DNA from: a virus
IMG/VR virus record: IMGVR_UViG_3300044731_000783
Location: 1 to 63,770 of that record
Direction: 5' to 3' (one strand)
Length of the DNA: 63,770 bases
Positions 53,590 through 62,159 of this stretch are shown one piece after another (position 1 is the first letter of the stretch; every line of letters starts with the position of its first letter). Under the pieces are notes generated by a model. It did not search any database and was not told the origin of the DNA. It was given only the letters and a program-made list of their open reading frames with translations. The position numbers and the translations under genes were made by a program.

Positions 53590-54315
53590 TTACATTAAGT
53601 TACTATATTTTTCGTAAAAAATTTTTGGCATTTCTAAATGATTATAAGTTTTTGACGGTATTCTCAATGAAACTTTATTTTGCTCCATAGTTTTTATGTT
53701 TTTTTGATAACTAGGTATGCCACTCCAGTTTTCCCATCTAGAAATCATTTTTGTATTTGATGGTAATTTATTATAAGCTTTTGGTGTTGATGGATCAATT
53801 AAACCAATAAAATCGTAATCACCATTAAGTTGTGACCAAGTATTTATACCACCCCTAGAGAATCCACTAACCGATTTTATTCTAAAATTTTTAATACCAT
53901 TGTTTTTTAAAACATTTTTTAATGTTTCTAATGAATTTTCATAATTACTATATATCACATTTTTATTTCCAAAATAACCTTTAGCCTGATTTTTCATAAA
54001 CTTTGCACCATATTGTGTGCTTGGCATACCACCCCAAATTAAAGTAAAATCTTTTGACTTTGGGTTTTTTATGTCAACAATATATGAATTACTTTTTATT
54101 GTTGGTTGTGTTACTTTTTCATTTTCTGTTTTTTTGTTTTGGTTTGTATTACTTTCAGTCTCTTTTGATTTTATTACTTTATTAATTTTATCTTCAATTT
54201 TATCAACATTAATTTCTTTATTTTTTAATTTGTCTTTATTAACACCTAAAATTTTAGCAATTAGTGATAGAATAAAATCTTTTAATTCTGATTCGGTTAG
54301 TAAAACTTTTTTCAT
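53590..54315 (-). CDS. Putative packaged alpha/beta hydrolase
   Basis: A 241-residue protein. The N-terminal sequence (VLLTESELKDFILSL) is like that of the 50818-51210 product, with a possible L-T-E cleavage site after residue 8. A Lys/Glu/Asn-rich linker (about residues 30-75) is followed by an alpha/beta hydrolase core: nucleophile Ser153 in SGFSRGG, acid likely Asp174 (GLIDPS), and His226 (YNHLEMP), in the S-D-H order. It could be a lipase or esterase injected with the genome. TATTTATCA lies three bases before the start. Confidence 0.65.
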   Translation of the reverse strand: MKKVLLTESELKDFILSLIAKILGVNKDKLKNKEINVDKIEDKINKVIKSKETESNTNQNKKTENEKVTQPTIKSNSYIVDIKNPKSKDFTLIWGGMPSTQYGAKFMKNQAKGYFGNKNVIYSNYENSLETLKNVLKNNGIKNFRIKSVSGFSRGGINTWSQLNGDYDFIGLIDPSTPKAYNKLPSNTKMISRWENWSGIPSYQKNIKTMEQNKVSLRIPSKTYNHLEMPKIFYEKYSNLM

Positions 54316-54343
54316 ATATGATAAATATGAATAGATAAAAAAA

Positions 54344-54365
54344 AATCCCTACTTTCGTAAGGATT
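54344..54365 (-). terminator. Terminator with GNRA tetraloop overlapping a stop codon
   Basis: A nine-base-pair stem (AATCCTTAC/GTAGGGATT, one G-T pair) closed by a GAAA tetraloop and followed by nine T residues on the minus strand. It contains the TAG stop of the upstream DUF5522-like gene (54349-54351). Confidence 0.85.
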
Positions 54366-54576
54366 CTTTTAAGTTTGTACTACCCTTTTCATATAAGGGT
54401 TCATATGGACAATGTTTACATTTTGATCCACAACACTTACCCCTCTTTATATGATAAGATTCAGACATTACAATATTTCCAAATTTATCTTTATAAAAAT
54501 CTGGTTCCGGAGTTTTTTTTGTCGTCTCCTGAACATATAGTTGTTGTATCCAATCTTTTGATGCGTTTACCGTCAT
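54349..54576 (-). CDS. DUF5522-like Cys-rich small protein
   Basis: A 75-residue protein with the cluster RGKCCGSKCKHCPY at about residues 45-58. This resembles the RGYCCGNGCRHCPY signature of DUF5522 proteins common in Bacteroidota. The cluster suggests metal binding; the function is unknown. It lies between the virion genes and the ribonucleotide reductase, and its last codons form part of a terminator. Confidence 0.75.
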   Translation of the reverse strand: MTVNASKDWIQQLYVQETTKKTPEPDFYKDKFGNIVMSESYHIKRGKCCGSKCKHCPYEPLYEKGSTNLKESLRK

Positions 54577-54602
54577 TTTAATTTTGTTTTCTTTGGTTAT
54601 AA

Positions 54603-54632
54603 AACGCTAACAATACTTGATATGTTAGCGTT
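54603..54632 (-). terminator. Rho-independent terminator after nrdJ
   Basis: A ten-base-pair stem (AACGCTAACA/TGTTAGCGTT) with a ten-base loop, followed on the minus strand by TTTTATAA. It lies 28 bases beyond the nrdJ stop and separates the metabolism operon from the structural genes. Confidence 0.75.
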
Positions 54633-54660
54633 ATGTCATTACCCCAGGTTACTTTCATAA

Positions 54661-56520
54661 TTAAACAATTTCACACGCACCACCAGCACAAGCTGCTTCA
54701 CCACGAAGATCGGTGTTATCTTGTAACTCAATTACTTTTGTAAGATCAACATTTTTTAATGTTGTTGATAGTCTTTCAAAATCTTCTTTTGTACAATCTT
54801 CAAAAGGTGCTTGTGTGTAAGTTCCTCCGTTGTATGGTAAAACTGATAATCCATTATAGAATTTTCTATTTTTCCACATCCAATCACCAACTAAATCCCA
54901 CTCGTCTTCTTTAATCGAAACTGTTGCTGATACGTTGTGAGTATTTTGTCCAGTTCTATGTCCAGGTTTAATCCATTCTTGTGATACTTTTTTCACTCTC
55001 TCGAGCATTTGGAATACTGACTCGTATCTCAAAATTGATCCTTCTGGTGCTCTTTGTGGAATTGTAATTACCGCAGTGTCGTGTGGTCTAAAATATTCAT
55101 CTTCAACAAGTTCCGGGTGGTTGATTGCAAGATATGTATAAATTGCTTCATTCTTCCCAACACGGATTCTTCTTAAATAATAATCATTATGCCAAGCGTG
55201 AATTCCAGATGATGTTCCCAGTACTAATGATGAGGTACCAGATGGTTTAACAGTTGTCGTTCTTGCTGACTTGTTAATACCAATAAGTCCGGCAACTCTT
55301 TCATTTTCTTCTTTAACCGCTTGAGCTGCTGCTTTCATATCATAACCTAAAACAACACCTGATCCAATTCCTGTCATTCCAACACCGATAAGTGCATCTT
55401 TCTCTGTTGTTCTTTTCCAAACATCTCTCAAATAATGGAAGTCAGTGTAACCAGCTTGTAGTGTTCCAATAAAGGCCGCACCTTTCACTCTATTTTCAAA
55501 ATCCTCTTGAGATTCTAAATCTGAAGCGTTAACTTCGCACAAGTTACAGAATTGGTAAGGACGAAGTGCAATCTCACAACAAGGGTTTGTTCCCCAATCT
55601 TTATCGTTTGATAAATAGATTCCAGGTTCTCCAGCTCCAGACAATTCAATTCGTTTCCAAAGATCCATAAAATATTCTTGTGTTACTTTATGTCTTAAAA
55701 GAACTGCTGAATTGTTTGCTCTACCTCTTTGTGGATTTGATTCCCACCAGTTTCCGGACTTACAAGAAATCATTTCTTCATCGTCAGCACTAAATAATGA
55801 AATTAAAGCCGCTCTACGAATTCCACCGGCAAGTACAGCGTCAGCGATATGACATACGATGTCGTGTGTTTCAATAGGTGTTAATTTATCGCCATCATTT
55901 TTGTTTTCCATAACCTTTGTGATGTTGTGAATACAATCTTTTAAAGGTTGTGGTCCTGGTGCTTTTCCTCCAGATGTAACAAGAAGAGCTCCTTTTTGAC
56001 GAATGTCTGAAAAATCAAATATAGGTGTTGAAGATTTAGTTCCCATATACGATTCGATTAATACTTTAATTGCATCAGCCCATCCCTCAATAGAATCACC
56101 AATTAGGTATCTTCTTGTTCTTGTTGGGTTTGGTTTTTTAATTTCTGGTAATTTATCAACGTGATGTTTTTGTACTGAAAACCCAACGCCGGTTCCACCT
56201 AACAATAAAAACATTGTTTCTGAAAATGCGTCTGTGTGGTCTACCGGTAAGTAAGCACAGTTATAAACTCTGTTTGGTGAGATTTCAATTGGTTTACCAC
56301 CGAATTGTAATGATCTCATTGATGGTAAGATTTTCTTATCATATACCATTTTGTAGACGTTTTCAATCTCGTCTTTAATTTGTGGGTATTTTTTTTGGTG
56401 CATTTCTTTATTTCTTGTCACCAATTCTTCCCACGTCTCCCTTCTATTTAATTCAGGGACGAATTTAGCGTATTTCATATATACTGTAATATCGCTTAAT
56501 ATTTTTTGTGAAATATCCAT
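54661..56520 (-). CDS. nrdJ: Class II (adenosylcobalamin-dependent) ribonucleotide reductase
   Basis: A 619-residue monomeric-type enzyme that reduces ribonucleotides to deoxyribonucleotides with B12 as cofactor. NPCCEI and FCNLCEVN carry active-site cysteines; PSMRSLQFGGKP and LLLGGTGVGFSVQ are family segments. The C-terminal redox pair is in CAGGACEIV. A class I enzyme would need a separate small subunit, and none is present. The host must therefore supply cobalamin or its salvage. TAAATTTG (56526-56533) lies upstream as a possible -7 element. The helicase gene is 25 bases upstream. Confidence 0.9.
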   Translation of the reverse strand: MDISQKILSDITVYMKYAKFVPELNRRETWEELVTRNKEMHQKKYPQIKDEIENVYKMVYDKKILPSMRSLQFGGKPIEISPNRVYNCAYLPVDHTDAFSETMFLLLGGTGVGFSVQKHHVDKLPEIKKPNPTRTRRYLIGDSIEGWADAIKVLIESYMGTKSSTPIFDFSDIRQKGALLVTSGGKAPGPQPLKDCIHNITKVMENKNDGDKLTPIETHDIVCHIADAVLAGGIRRAALISLFSADDEEMISCKSGNWWESNPQRGRANNSAVLLRHKVTQEYFMDLWKRIELSGAGEPGIYLSNDKDWGTNPCCEIALRPYQFCNLCEVNASDLESQEDFENRVKGAAFIGTLQAGYTDFHYLRDVWKRTTEKDALIGVGMTGIGSGVVLGYDMKAAAQAVKEENERVAGLIGINKSARTTTVKPSGTSSLVLGTSSGIHAWHNDYYLRRIRVGKNEAIYTYLAINHPELVEDEYFRPHDTAVITIPQRAPEGSILRYESVFQMLERVKKVSQEWIKPGHRTGQNTHNVSATVSIKEDEWDLVGDWMWKNRKFYNGLSVLPYNGGTYTQAPFEDCTKEDFERLSTTLKNVDLTKVIELQDNTDLRGEAACAGGACEIV

Positions 56521-56545
56521 ATTTACAAATTTAATTATTTTATTT

Positions 56546-57937
56546 TTAATTTTCTACTGATTTTGTTTTTTCTTTTTGTTGTCTCTTTTCCAACAATTCC
56601 TTAACCCTTTGTCGTTGTCTTTCCTCTTTTTGTTCTTCTAAACCTAAGAATGTTGTTGTAGATTCTGTATCAATATCTAGCATTGCATTATCAAATTTGC
56701 AATTTTCAAATACCACACCGTCATCTCCTATACGAGATTTGGTAATTGCTATTGTGGCAAGTTTCATTTCTTTTTGTTGTAATGACTTTGCTACTGTTAT
56801 AATAACGTGACCTACTTGTGCTTTCTTAATTGATCCACCCATTTGGTCCGTTGTTACAACATCTGATGATATTGATGAACGGTTACCTTGTGTTGCGGTC
56901 CAACCAACTATGCTTAGTTCGTGACACATAGCTTCAAACGCTCTCATTACAGACCCTTCACTCTTCCATTCGTCCCCTAGGTTTTTATCCGGAACAACAC
57001 AATCAATATAATCTAAAATTACCATATCTATCTTTGTTCCGTCAGCAATCATCTTTCTAATCTCATTTTTGATTTGAAGCATTGTTTTGGTGTCAGATGG
57101 TAATTTTTTCAAGATTAGTTCATTTGGCATAGATTCCTTGATTTCTTTTACTTTTTGCATTACCTCATCCCTTTTTTCTGACAATTCGTCAGGATGAATT
57201 TTTGTCCAAAGGGTAAAATGTTTCCTTTGTATCACTTTTGGGTTGTCTTCAAAAAAGATTTGAAGAACGTTAAATCCAAGGTTAAATGCGTGATTCGCAA
57301 TCTTTGTTGTTAGAGTAGATTTTCCAACTCCGGTCGGTGCAAGTATTACACCAATTTCACCTTTAGCTAATCCTCCTTTCATTAGTCTATCGATACCAGG
57401 TATTCCCATTGGGATTGGGTGTCTGTAATCGTCATCTAGCACTTGATCTAGGTTTGAAAAGACATCCATAGCACTTGTGTCTTTTGAACCAACCAATAAG
57501 GCTTCTCTTACTAATTCTTCTAACGTGTCGTAGCTTTCAAACTCTCCACCGTCAATAATTTTTTGTGCCTTTTTCATCACTTTCTGTAACTCTTGTTGTT
57601 TACAGAATTTAAGTGCTTTTTCTTGTACGAAATCCACCCCCTCGATAGGTGCATCCTTGATTTTCTTAACAGTATCAAGGACAACTTTAATAGCAGTTTC
57701 CTGTTGTAATTCAGATTTGGCTACTTGTTCCAGAGTATCAAATGATGGTGTGTGGTCGTATTTTTTATAATACTCTTTTATCATCTGAATGATAATTTTA
57801 AAATACTTATTTTCAAAATAATTATTCTCAATTACATCAATGATTGAATGTGAAAATTCTTTGTCTACAATAATTTGGTTAAGTAATTGAATTTGAAAAT
57901 TGTTTCCGAGATACTCAAAGTTTTTGTTAGTCGCCAT
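56546..57937 (-). CDS. 41: Replicative DNA helicase, DnaB/gp41-like
   Basis: A 463-residue hexameric-type helicase. The N-terminal domain (1-155) binds partners; the RecA-like domain has Walker A LAPTGVGKST (about residues 199-208), Walker B-like MVILDYIDCV and a DnaB-type motif (MGGSIKKAQVGHVIITVAKS). It unwinds DNA ahead of the fork and should work with the primase encoded at 20.7-21.6 kb. It is adjacent to nrdJ and to the exonuclease gene cluster. TATTTATCA lies 21 bases upstream. Confidence 0.93.
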   Translation of the reverse strand: MATNKNFEYLGNNFQIQLLNQIIVDKEFSHSIIDVIENNYFENKYFKIIIQMIKEYYKKYDHTPSFDTLEQVAKSELQQETAIKVVLDTVKKIKDAPIEGVDFVQEKALKFCKQQELQKVMKKAQKIIDGGEFESYDTLEELVREALLVGSKDTSAMDVFSNLDQVLDDDYRHPIPMGIPGIDRLMKGGLAKGEIGVILAPTGVGKSTLTTKIANHAFNLGFNVLQIFFEDNPKVIQRKHFTLWTKIHPDELSEKRDEVMQKVKEIKESMPNELILKKLPSDTKTMLQIKNEIRKMIADGTKIDMVILDYIDCVVPDKNLGDEWKSEGSVMRAFEAMCHELSIVGWTATQGNRSSISSDVVTTDQMGGSIKKAQVGHVIITVAKSLQQKEMKLATIAITKSRIGDDGVVFENCKFDNAMLDIDTESTTTFLGLEEQKEERQRQRVKELLEKRQQKEKTKSVEN

Positions 57938-57976
57938 ATATTTTTCTTATGTTAGTAATGATAAATACTACTACAA

Positions 57977-58420
57977 TTAGATAAATTGTGGATAAAAATA
58001 ATTAAATTTTTTATCTGAAAAAATGTCAGTAAGTTCCGACAATATGCTTTTCAGCTTTGGGCGTAGGTCTACGGTATATCTCACCTTTGGTGGGTATACT
58101 TTTGCGTCAAATGATCTCTGACAAATTGTCATATTATCTACCTTAATATAAAGGTTAAAATTTTCATCTCCCTCCGTAATTGATGTGTTTAACACCTCCG
58201 GATTTTCCATAATTTCATATTTGTTCTCCAACATATAAACTACGGATCTCATTTTTAAATCAGTTTGTAGGGAGTTACAAAAAGATTTGATGTAGTCATA
58301 AAACTCTTCTGATTTGTGGGCATTTTTATTAAACCCTTTAACATTGAAAAATCTTTGTACCACAATGTTGTCATTACACATTAACAAAAATTCAACTTTT
58401 GTTACATCTTGTTCTCTCAT
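57977..58420 (-). CDS. Hypothetical protein
   Basis: A 147-residue alpha/beta protein (TKVEFLLMCNDNIVVQRFF ... MRSVVYMLENKYEIM) with no recognised motif. It lies between the helicase and the exonuclease (four-base spacing), so a replication or recombination accessory role is plausible. It is similar in length to T4 UvsY, but it does not resemble that protein to the eye. Confidence 0.65.
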   Translation of the reverse strand: MREQDVTKVEFLLMCNDNIVVQRFFNVKGFNKNAHKSEEFYDYIKSFCNSLQTDLKMRSVVYMLENKYEIMENPEVLNTSITEGDENFNLYIKVDNMTICQRSFDAKVYPPKVRYTVDLRPKLKSILSELTDIFSDKKFNYFYPQFI

Positions 58421-58424
58421 TTTT

Positions 58425-59441
58425 TTACTTTTTTGGTTTGTTTCTAAAATTTGTTTTTTCTTTTCTCGATAGTTTTAAAAATGGTCTTAAAAAATTTACC
58501 CAGGCGTCGTCACCTTTTGGTAGAAATTTAAAAAATCCGTCCTCCATCATCATTCTAATTAAGTTTCTATGTCCTCTTCCGTCTGGATCCAATGACTCGG
58601 AGTAATATAAACTAACTAGTTCTTTTCCTTCATCTGAAATAAGTGGGTTTGCAAGGTCCACCAATTTCTCATTTATGACAAAAAACTCTTCTCCAAAAAT
58701 CCCTTCTTTGGTTTTACCACTAAGTAGATTTTGTAAGGCTACATTTCCTTTTTGTTCTGTTAACAACTTTTCAGCCTTGGTTAAAATATCGGTATATTTA
58801 ACCTCACTTTCAAGTATTTCTGGAAATAATTTAAGAAATGTTTTTTCACCAAGATAAAAGATACCATCAATATTATCCGAACTATCACCGGTTAATATTT
58901 TGTAGGTTTTAATATTATAGTGGGGGATTTCAGATGAATCCATCTTAATTCCATCCCCCAGTTTATAATATCTCTTATGTTGTGGTGAGTATATAGAGAC
59001 CCTATCGGAAATAAGTTGTGTTAAATCCCTATCTGAAGAAAAAATAGTCTTATCTTCATCCTGTGATATTTGACAATAATAAGCGACCAAATCATCGGCC
59101 TCTGATTGTTCAACTTCTAATTGTCTTACAAACATCTCTTCAAGGTATTGTTTTACCCTCTCTTTTTGTTTTAAAAAAGATTGTTCTTTAAAATCTTCGT
59201 CGTCTTTTTGTTTACGATTTAATTTGTACTTTGGGTATATAATTCTTCTTTGTGATGATCCGGTATCGCTATCCCAAAACACAACAACTTTATTGTAGTT
59301 ATTTTCTTCTAAAAATCGTCTTAGAGTGTTTAAAAAATGCCAAGTACCACCAACGTGTTCACCTTTGTTAAAAAAGTCTCTAACACCGTGGAAACCGATT
59401 TTTAGAAGGTTATTACCATCTACCAATAAAGTTTTAGTCAT
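58425..59441 (-). CDS. rnh: 5'-3' exonuclease / RNase H (T4 Rnh, FEN1-like)
   Basis: A 338-residue nuclease of the PIN/5'-nuclease family. Asp7 lies in LLVDGNNL, further acidic residues in FWDSDTG, EADDLVAYY, SSDRDLTQL and GDSSDNIDG, as needed for two-metal catalysis. It removes RNA primers from Okazaki fragments. T4 Rnh is about 305 residues. The start overlaps the C5 methyltransferase by eight bases. Confidence 0.92.
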   Translation of the reverse strand: MTKTLLVDGNNLLKIGFHGVRDFFNKGEHVGGTWHFLNTLRRFLEENNYNKVVVFWDSDTGSSQRRIIYPKYKLNRKQKDDEDFKEQSFLKQKERVKQYLEEMFVRQLEVEQSEADDLVAYYCQISQDEDKTIFSSDRDLTQLISDRVSIYSPQHKRYYKLGDGIKMDSSEIPHYNIKTYKILTGDSSDNIDGIFYLGEKTFLKLFPEILESEVKYTDILTKAEKLLTEQKGNVALQNLLSGKTKEGIFGEEFFVINEKLVDLANPLISDEGKELVSLYYSESLDPDGRGHRNLIRMMMEDGFFKFLPKGDDAWVNFLRPFLKLSRKEKTNFRNKPKK

Positions 59442-60456
59442 TTAATTCTTCGTTTGATTGGTTTGACAATACTGGTTCTTTTTCAACAATGTAGTCACCA
59501 AGGAATTCACTAAATATTGCTTCCATAACTGGTACACATATTGAGTTACCGGCAAGTGAGACATGTCCTTTTGTTGATAATGATGTTGTTAACAATAAAT
59601 CAATATCTTCGTCACGAACACCCATAAATCTATATCCCTCTCTTGCCGTGATATTTCTTACTCTACCATCTTCAGTCATAATCTGTGGTGAACCACTTGT
59701 TGTAAGACAAGGTGAGCAACCGTCAACAGAATATATTCTTCTTGTTTGGTCATAATTTACATCATCTCTTCTTGCTATTAACTTACATATTGTATTTCCT
59801 TTTGGTTGGTGTGGTGTGTATGGACAGTCAATGAATAATTCTGGGTCCTGTGTATCCTCAATAAAAGACCTCATTGGGATTCTTGTTTTTTTGTAGTTAT
59901 CAACATTCTCCATTCTTGTTGCAACATCAGTATGGTCTCCATTAAGAACTGAAATCATAAATACTCTTTCTCTATTTTGTGGACAACCAAAGTCGGCACC
60001 ATTAAGTAATCTCCAATATGATGTGTAACCAAGACCTCTTAAAAAATAGATATGTTTTTTAAAATTTTCATAATGATTTTTTGAGATAAGGTTTTTAACG
60101 TTTTCCATTAACAAATACTTAGGTCTATTTGTTGATAAAATTCTTTCAACATCAAATAATAACCCACTTCTAGTCCCTTCTTTAATACCTCTTTGAACTC
60201 CTGAGATTGAAATGTCTTGGCAAGGGAATGAATATGTTAATAGGTCACACTCTGGAAAATTATTGTGGTCAATTTTTGTAATATCACCTAAATTACCCAT
60301 TTGTGTTTTATGTAAAACATCATAACACTCATTTGCTTGTTTGAAATTGTCACAGTTAGCAACATTTTCATGGTCAACACCAATATATTTAAGTGCTAAT
60401 TCTTGTGTTCCATACCCGGAAAATAAAGAAACAACTTTTAATTTATTCTTGTTCAT
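59434..60456 (-). CDS. DNA (cytosine-5) methyltransferase, third copy
   Basis: A 340-residue C5 methyltransferase, divergent from the tandem pair at 10-11.7 kb. Motif I is LFSGYGTQELALKY; the catalytic Cys79 is in YSFPCQDISISG; MENVKNL, CPQNRERVFM and AGNSICVPVMEAIF follow. A different motif spelling from the tandem pair suggests independent acquisition. It overlaps UvsX and the exonuclease genes by short stretches, so it is co-expressed with the replication genes. Confidence 0.93.
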   Translation of the reverse strand: MNKNKLKVVSLFSGYGTQELALKYIGVDHENVANCDNFKQANECYDVLHKTQMGNLGDITKIDHNNFPECDLLTYSFPCQDISISGVQRGIKEGTRSGLLFDVERILSTNRPKYLLMENVKNLISKNHYENFKKHIYFLRGLGYTSYWRLLNGADFGCPQNRERVFMISVLNGDHTDVATRMENVDNYKKTRIPMRSFIEDTQDPELFIDCPYTPHQPKGNTICKLIARRDDVNYDQTRRIYSVDGCSPCLTTSGSPQIMTEDGRVRNITAREGYRFMGVRDEDIDLLLTTSLSTKGHVSLAGNSICVPVMEAIFSEFLGDYIVEKEPVLSNQSNEELND

Positions 60457-61453
60457 ATACCTTTTCTTCTTTTAAATCAAATTCACCATCTACACCTATA
60501 ATTGTTTTCCAATATTCGGCATATTCACTTTTGTAAGTCTCAATAGACTTTTTTTCTTCTGTAGCATCTTTTCCAGGTAAGAAACCGTGTGGGGTTACAA
60601 TAATCTTACCATCTTCAAAACCAAGTCCATTGATATGGTTTTTCATAACAGATACCTTTGTTCTTGATGCAAACTTCACAGTTCTTTTATCTTTAGTAGC
60701 TGTAATTTTTGTTGTTCCAGCACCTTTTTGATTTCCGTATAAAAATACCAAAGATGAGTTTAACCAAATTGCTTCACCACCTTTTGCTTTAATTTTTGGT
60801 TGTCCAAATGGATTATCTGGTAATTCAACCCAAGGTTGGTTTACAATAATTAAAGTGTTCTCGTATTTTGAATCTGCTTTTCTTGATCCGGAAATTCTTT
60901 GATTAATACCCATACCAATCTTATCTGCTAAAACACTTGCATTGTGTTGTTTCCCACCTTTACCTTCGTAAGTCATTTTACAAGGGACAGAACCAACTGA
61001 ATCCCACATAATACATAATGAATAGTCTAACTCACCCTTTTCTTGAGCATCTAACAAATCATTAATATAATCTGTAATTTGTTCAATATAACTAAAATTA
61101 TTATTAAATAGAAAGAATCCGTCCCAAGTTAATTCACCAGTTTCTTCATCAACAACTTCCTCACATTCAAAACCCATTAGTCTTGAGTGTTCAAAAGACC
61201 ATTTTTGCTCTGTAATAATGAATACCGGAAGAATTTCTTTTTTCTGTGCATCAACAGCTGTTTTTACAAGTGCTGTTGTTTTACCAGTATCAGAATGTCC
61301 CAAAAACATATTGATATGCCCCATAGCAGGTCCTGGAAGACCAACAGCATCTAAAAATGCTGGACCTAAATCAAAATATCTTTGTGGTTTGTATTTTGCG
61401 TCCGAAGAGAATTTTTTCTTAATCGAACTAAAGTCAGTTTTTTTTATTGCCAT
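60443..61453 (-). CDS. uvsX: UvsX/RecA-like recombinase
   Basis: A 336-residue strand-exchange protein. Walker A is GHSDTGKT (residues 52-59), Walker B-like CIMWDSVGS; KIGMGINQRI and NTLIIVNQPW match the UvsX core. It pairs ssDNA with homologous DNA in recombination-dependent replication, with the gp32-like SSB as partner. T4 UvsX is 391 residues, so it is slightly short. It overlaps the C5 methyltransferase start by 14 bases. Confidence 0.95.
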   Translation of the reverse strand: MAIKKTDFSSIKKKFSSDAKYKPQRYFDLGPAFLDAVGLPGPAMGHINMFLGHSDTGKTTALVKTAVDAQKKEILPVFIITEQKWSFEHSRLMGFECEEVVDEETGELTWDGFFLFNNNFSYIEQITDYINDLLDAQEKGELDYSLCIMWDSVGSVPCKMTYEGKGGKQHNASVLADKIGMGINQRISGSRKADSKYENTLIIVNQPWVELPDNPFGQPKIKAKGGEAIWLNSSLVFLYGNQKGAGTTKITATKDKRTVKFASRTKVSVMKNHINGLGFEDGKIIVTPHGFLPGKDATEEKKSIETYKSEYAEYWKTIIGVDGEFDLKEEKVYEQE

Positions 61454-61466
61454 ATACTTTTTTTAT

Positions 61467-62147
61467 CTAAATATAGTTAATCATTTTATAATAATCATCA
61501 TTAAAGTTTGGATTTAATTCAAAATTACCGAGATTATTTTTAGTCATTTCGTCAATTTTTTTATAAATAATTTCTTTTGGTGTATCACCAAATCCAGAAA
61601 CGTGATATGTATTCATTCCCCATCTATAAATCATAGTTGGTTTACCATTATCTTCATAAATTTTTGCATTATTTTTAAACGTAATATCAAAATCTTCACC
61701 AAAATTTTTGTCCGGAAATTGGATTCTATTTATATAACTTTTAGTATAAACATTTCCATTATTTACGTTTCCACCGATTTTATCAAACTTATTATGTATA
61801 AAAAAATAATGGGTCTTTGGTCTGTATATTTCATACCCAGGATTTGCATTAATAAAACCTTCGGTTATGTTTAAAGCATCCGGACCTAAAAGATCGTCAT
61901 CATCTAATCGATAAATGTAATTATAAGAACATTTACTAAAACCCCACTCAAGTTTTTTGGAAATACTTGTAAACCTCTCTTTTAAGTTAAAAATTTTTAC
62001 TTGTGGGTGATTAAATGTATAAACATTATTAGGGCTATCATTTATTACAACCATCTCACTATTTGAATTATTTTGTAATAAAAAAGACTGTATTGCCTCT
62101 TCAAGTAAGTGGTGTCTTTGGTATGTTAAAGTTAAAACTGAAATCAT
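61467..62147 (-). CDS. Family 2 glycosyltransferase
   Basis: A 226-residue GT2 enzyme. The start (VLTLTYQRHHLLEEAIQSFL) is the typical nucleotide-binding strand-helix, and RLDDDDLLGPDAL (Asp82-85) is the metal/sugar-nucleotide site. It probably glycosylates phage DNA, virion protein or a host glycan; which cannot be told from sequence. It sits between uvsX and ssb, an unexpected place for such an enzyme, after a terminator that would limit readthrough from ssb. Confidence 0.85.
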   Translation of the reverse strand: MISVLTLTYQRHHLLEEAIQSFLLQNNSNSEMVVINDSPNNVYTFNHPQVKIFNLKERFTSISKKLEWGFSKCSYNYIYRLDDDDLLGPDALNITEGFINANPGYEIYRPKTHYFFIHNKFDKIGGNVNNGNVYTKSYINRIQFPDKNFGEDFDITFKNNAKIYEDNGKPTMIYRWGMNTYHVSGFGDTPKEIIYKKIDEMTKNNLGNFELNPNFNDDYYKMINYI

Positions 62148-62159
62148 ATAAAAAAATAA

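Noticed and set aside
54661-56520. Class I ribonucleotide reductase large subunit
   Set aside because: The CNLCEVN and NPCCEI motifs and the CAGGACEIV tail fit the class II monomeric enzyme; no small-subunit gene is adjacent.
57977-58420. UvsY recombination mediator
   Set aside because: The length is similar, but no sequence likeness is visible to support the name.
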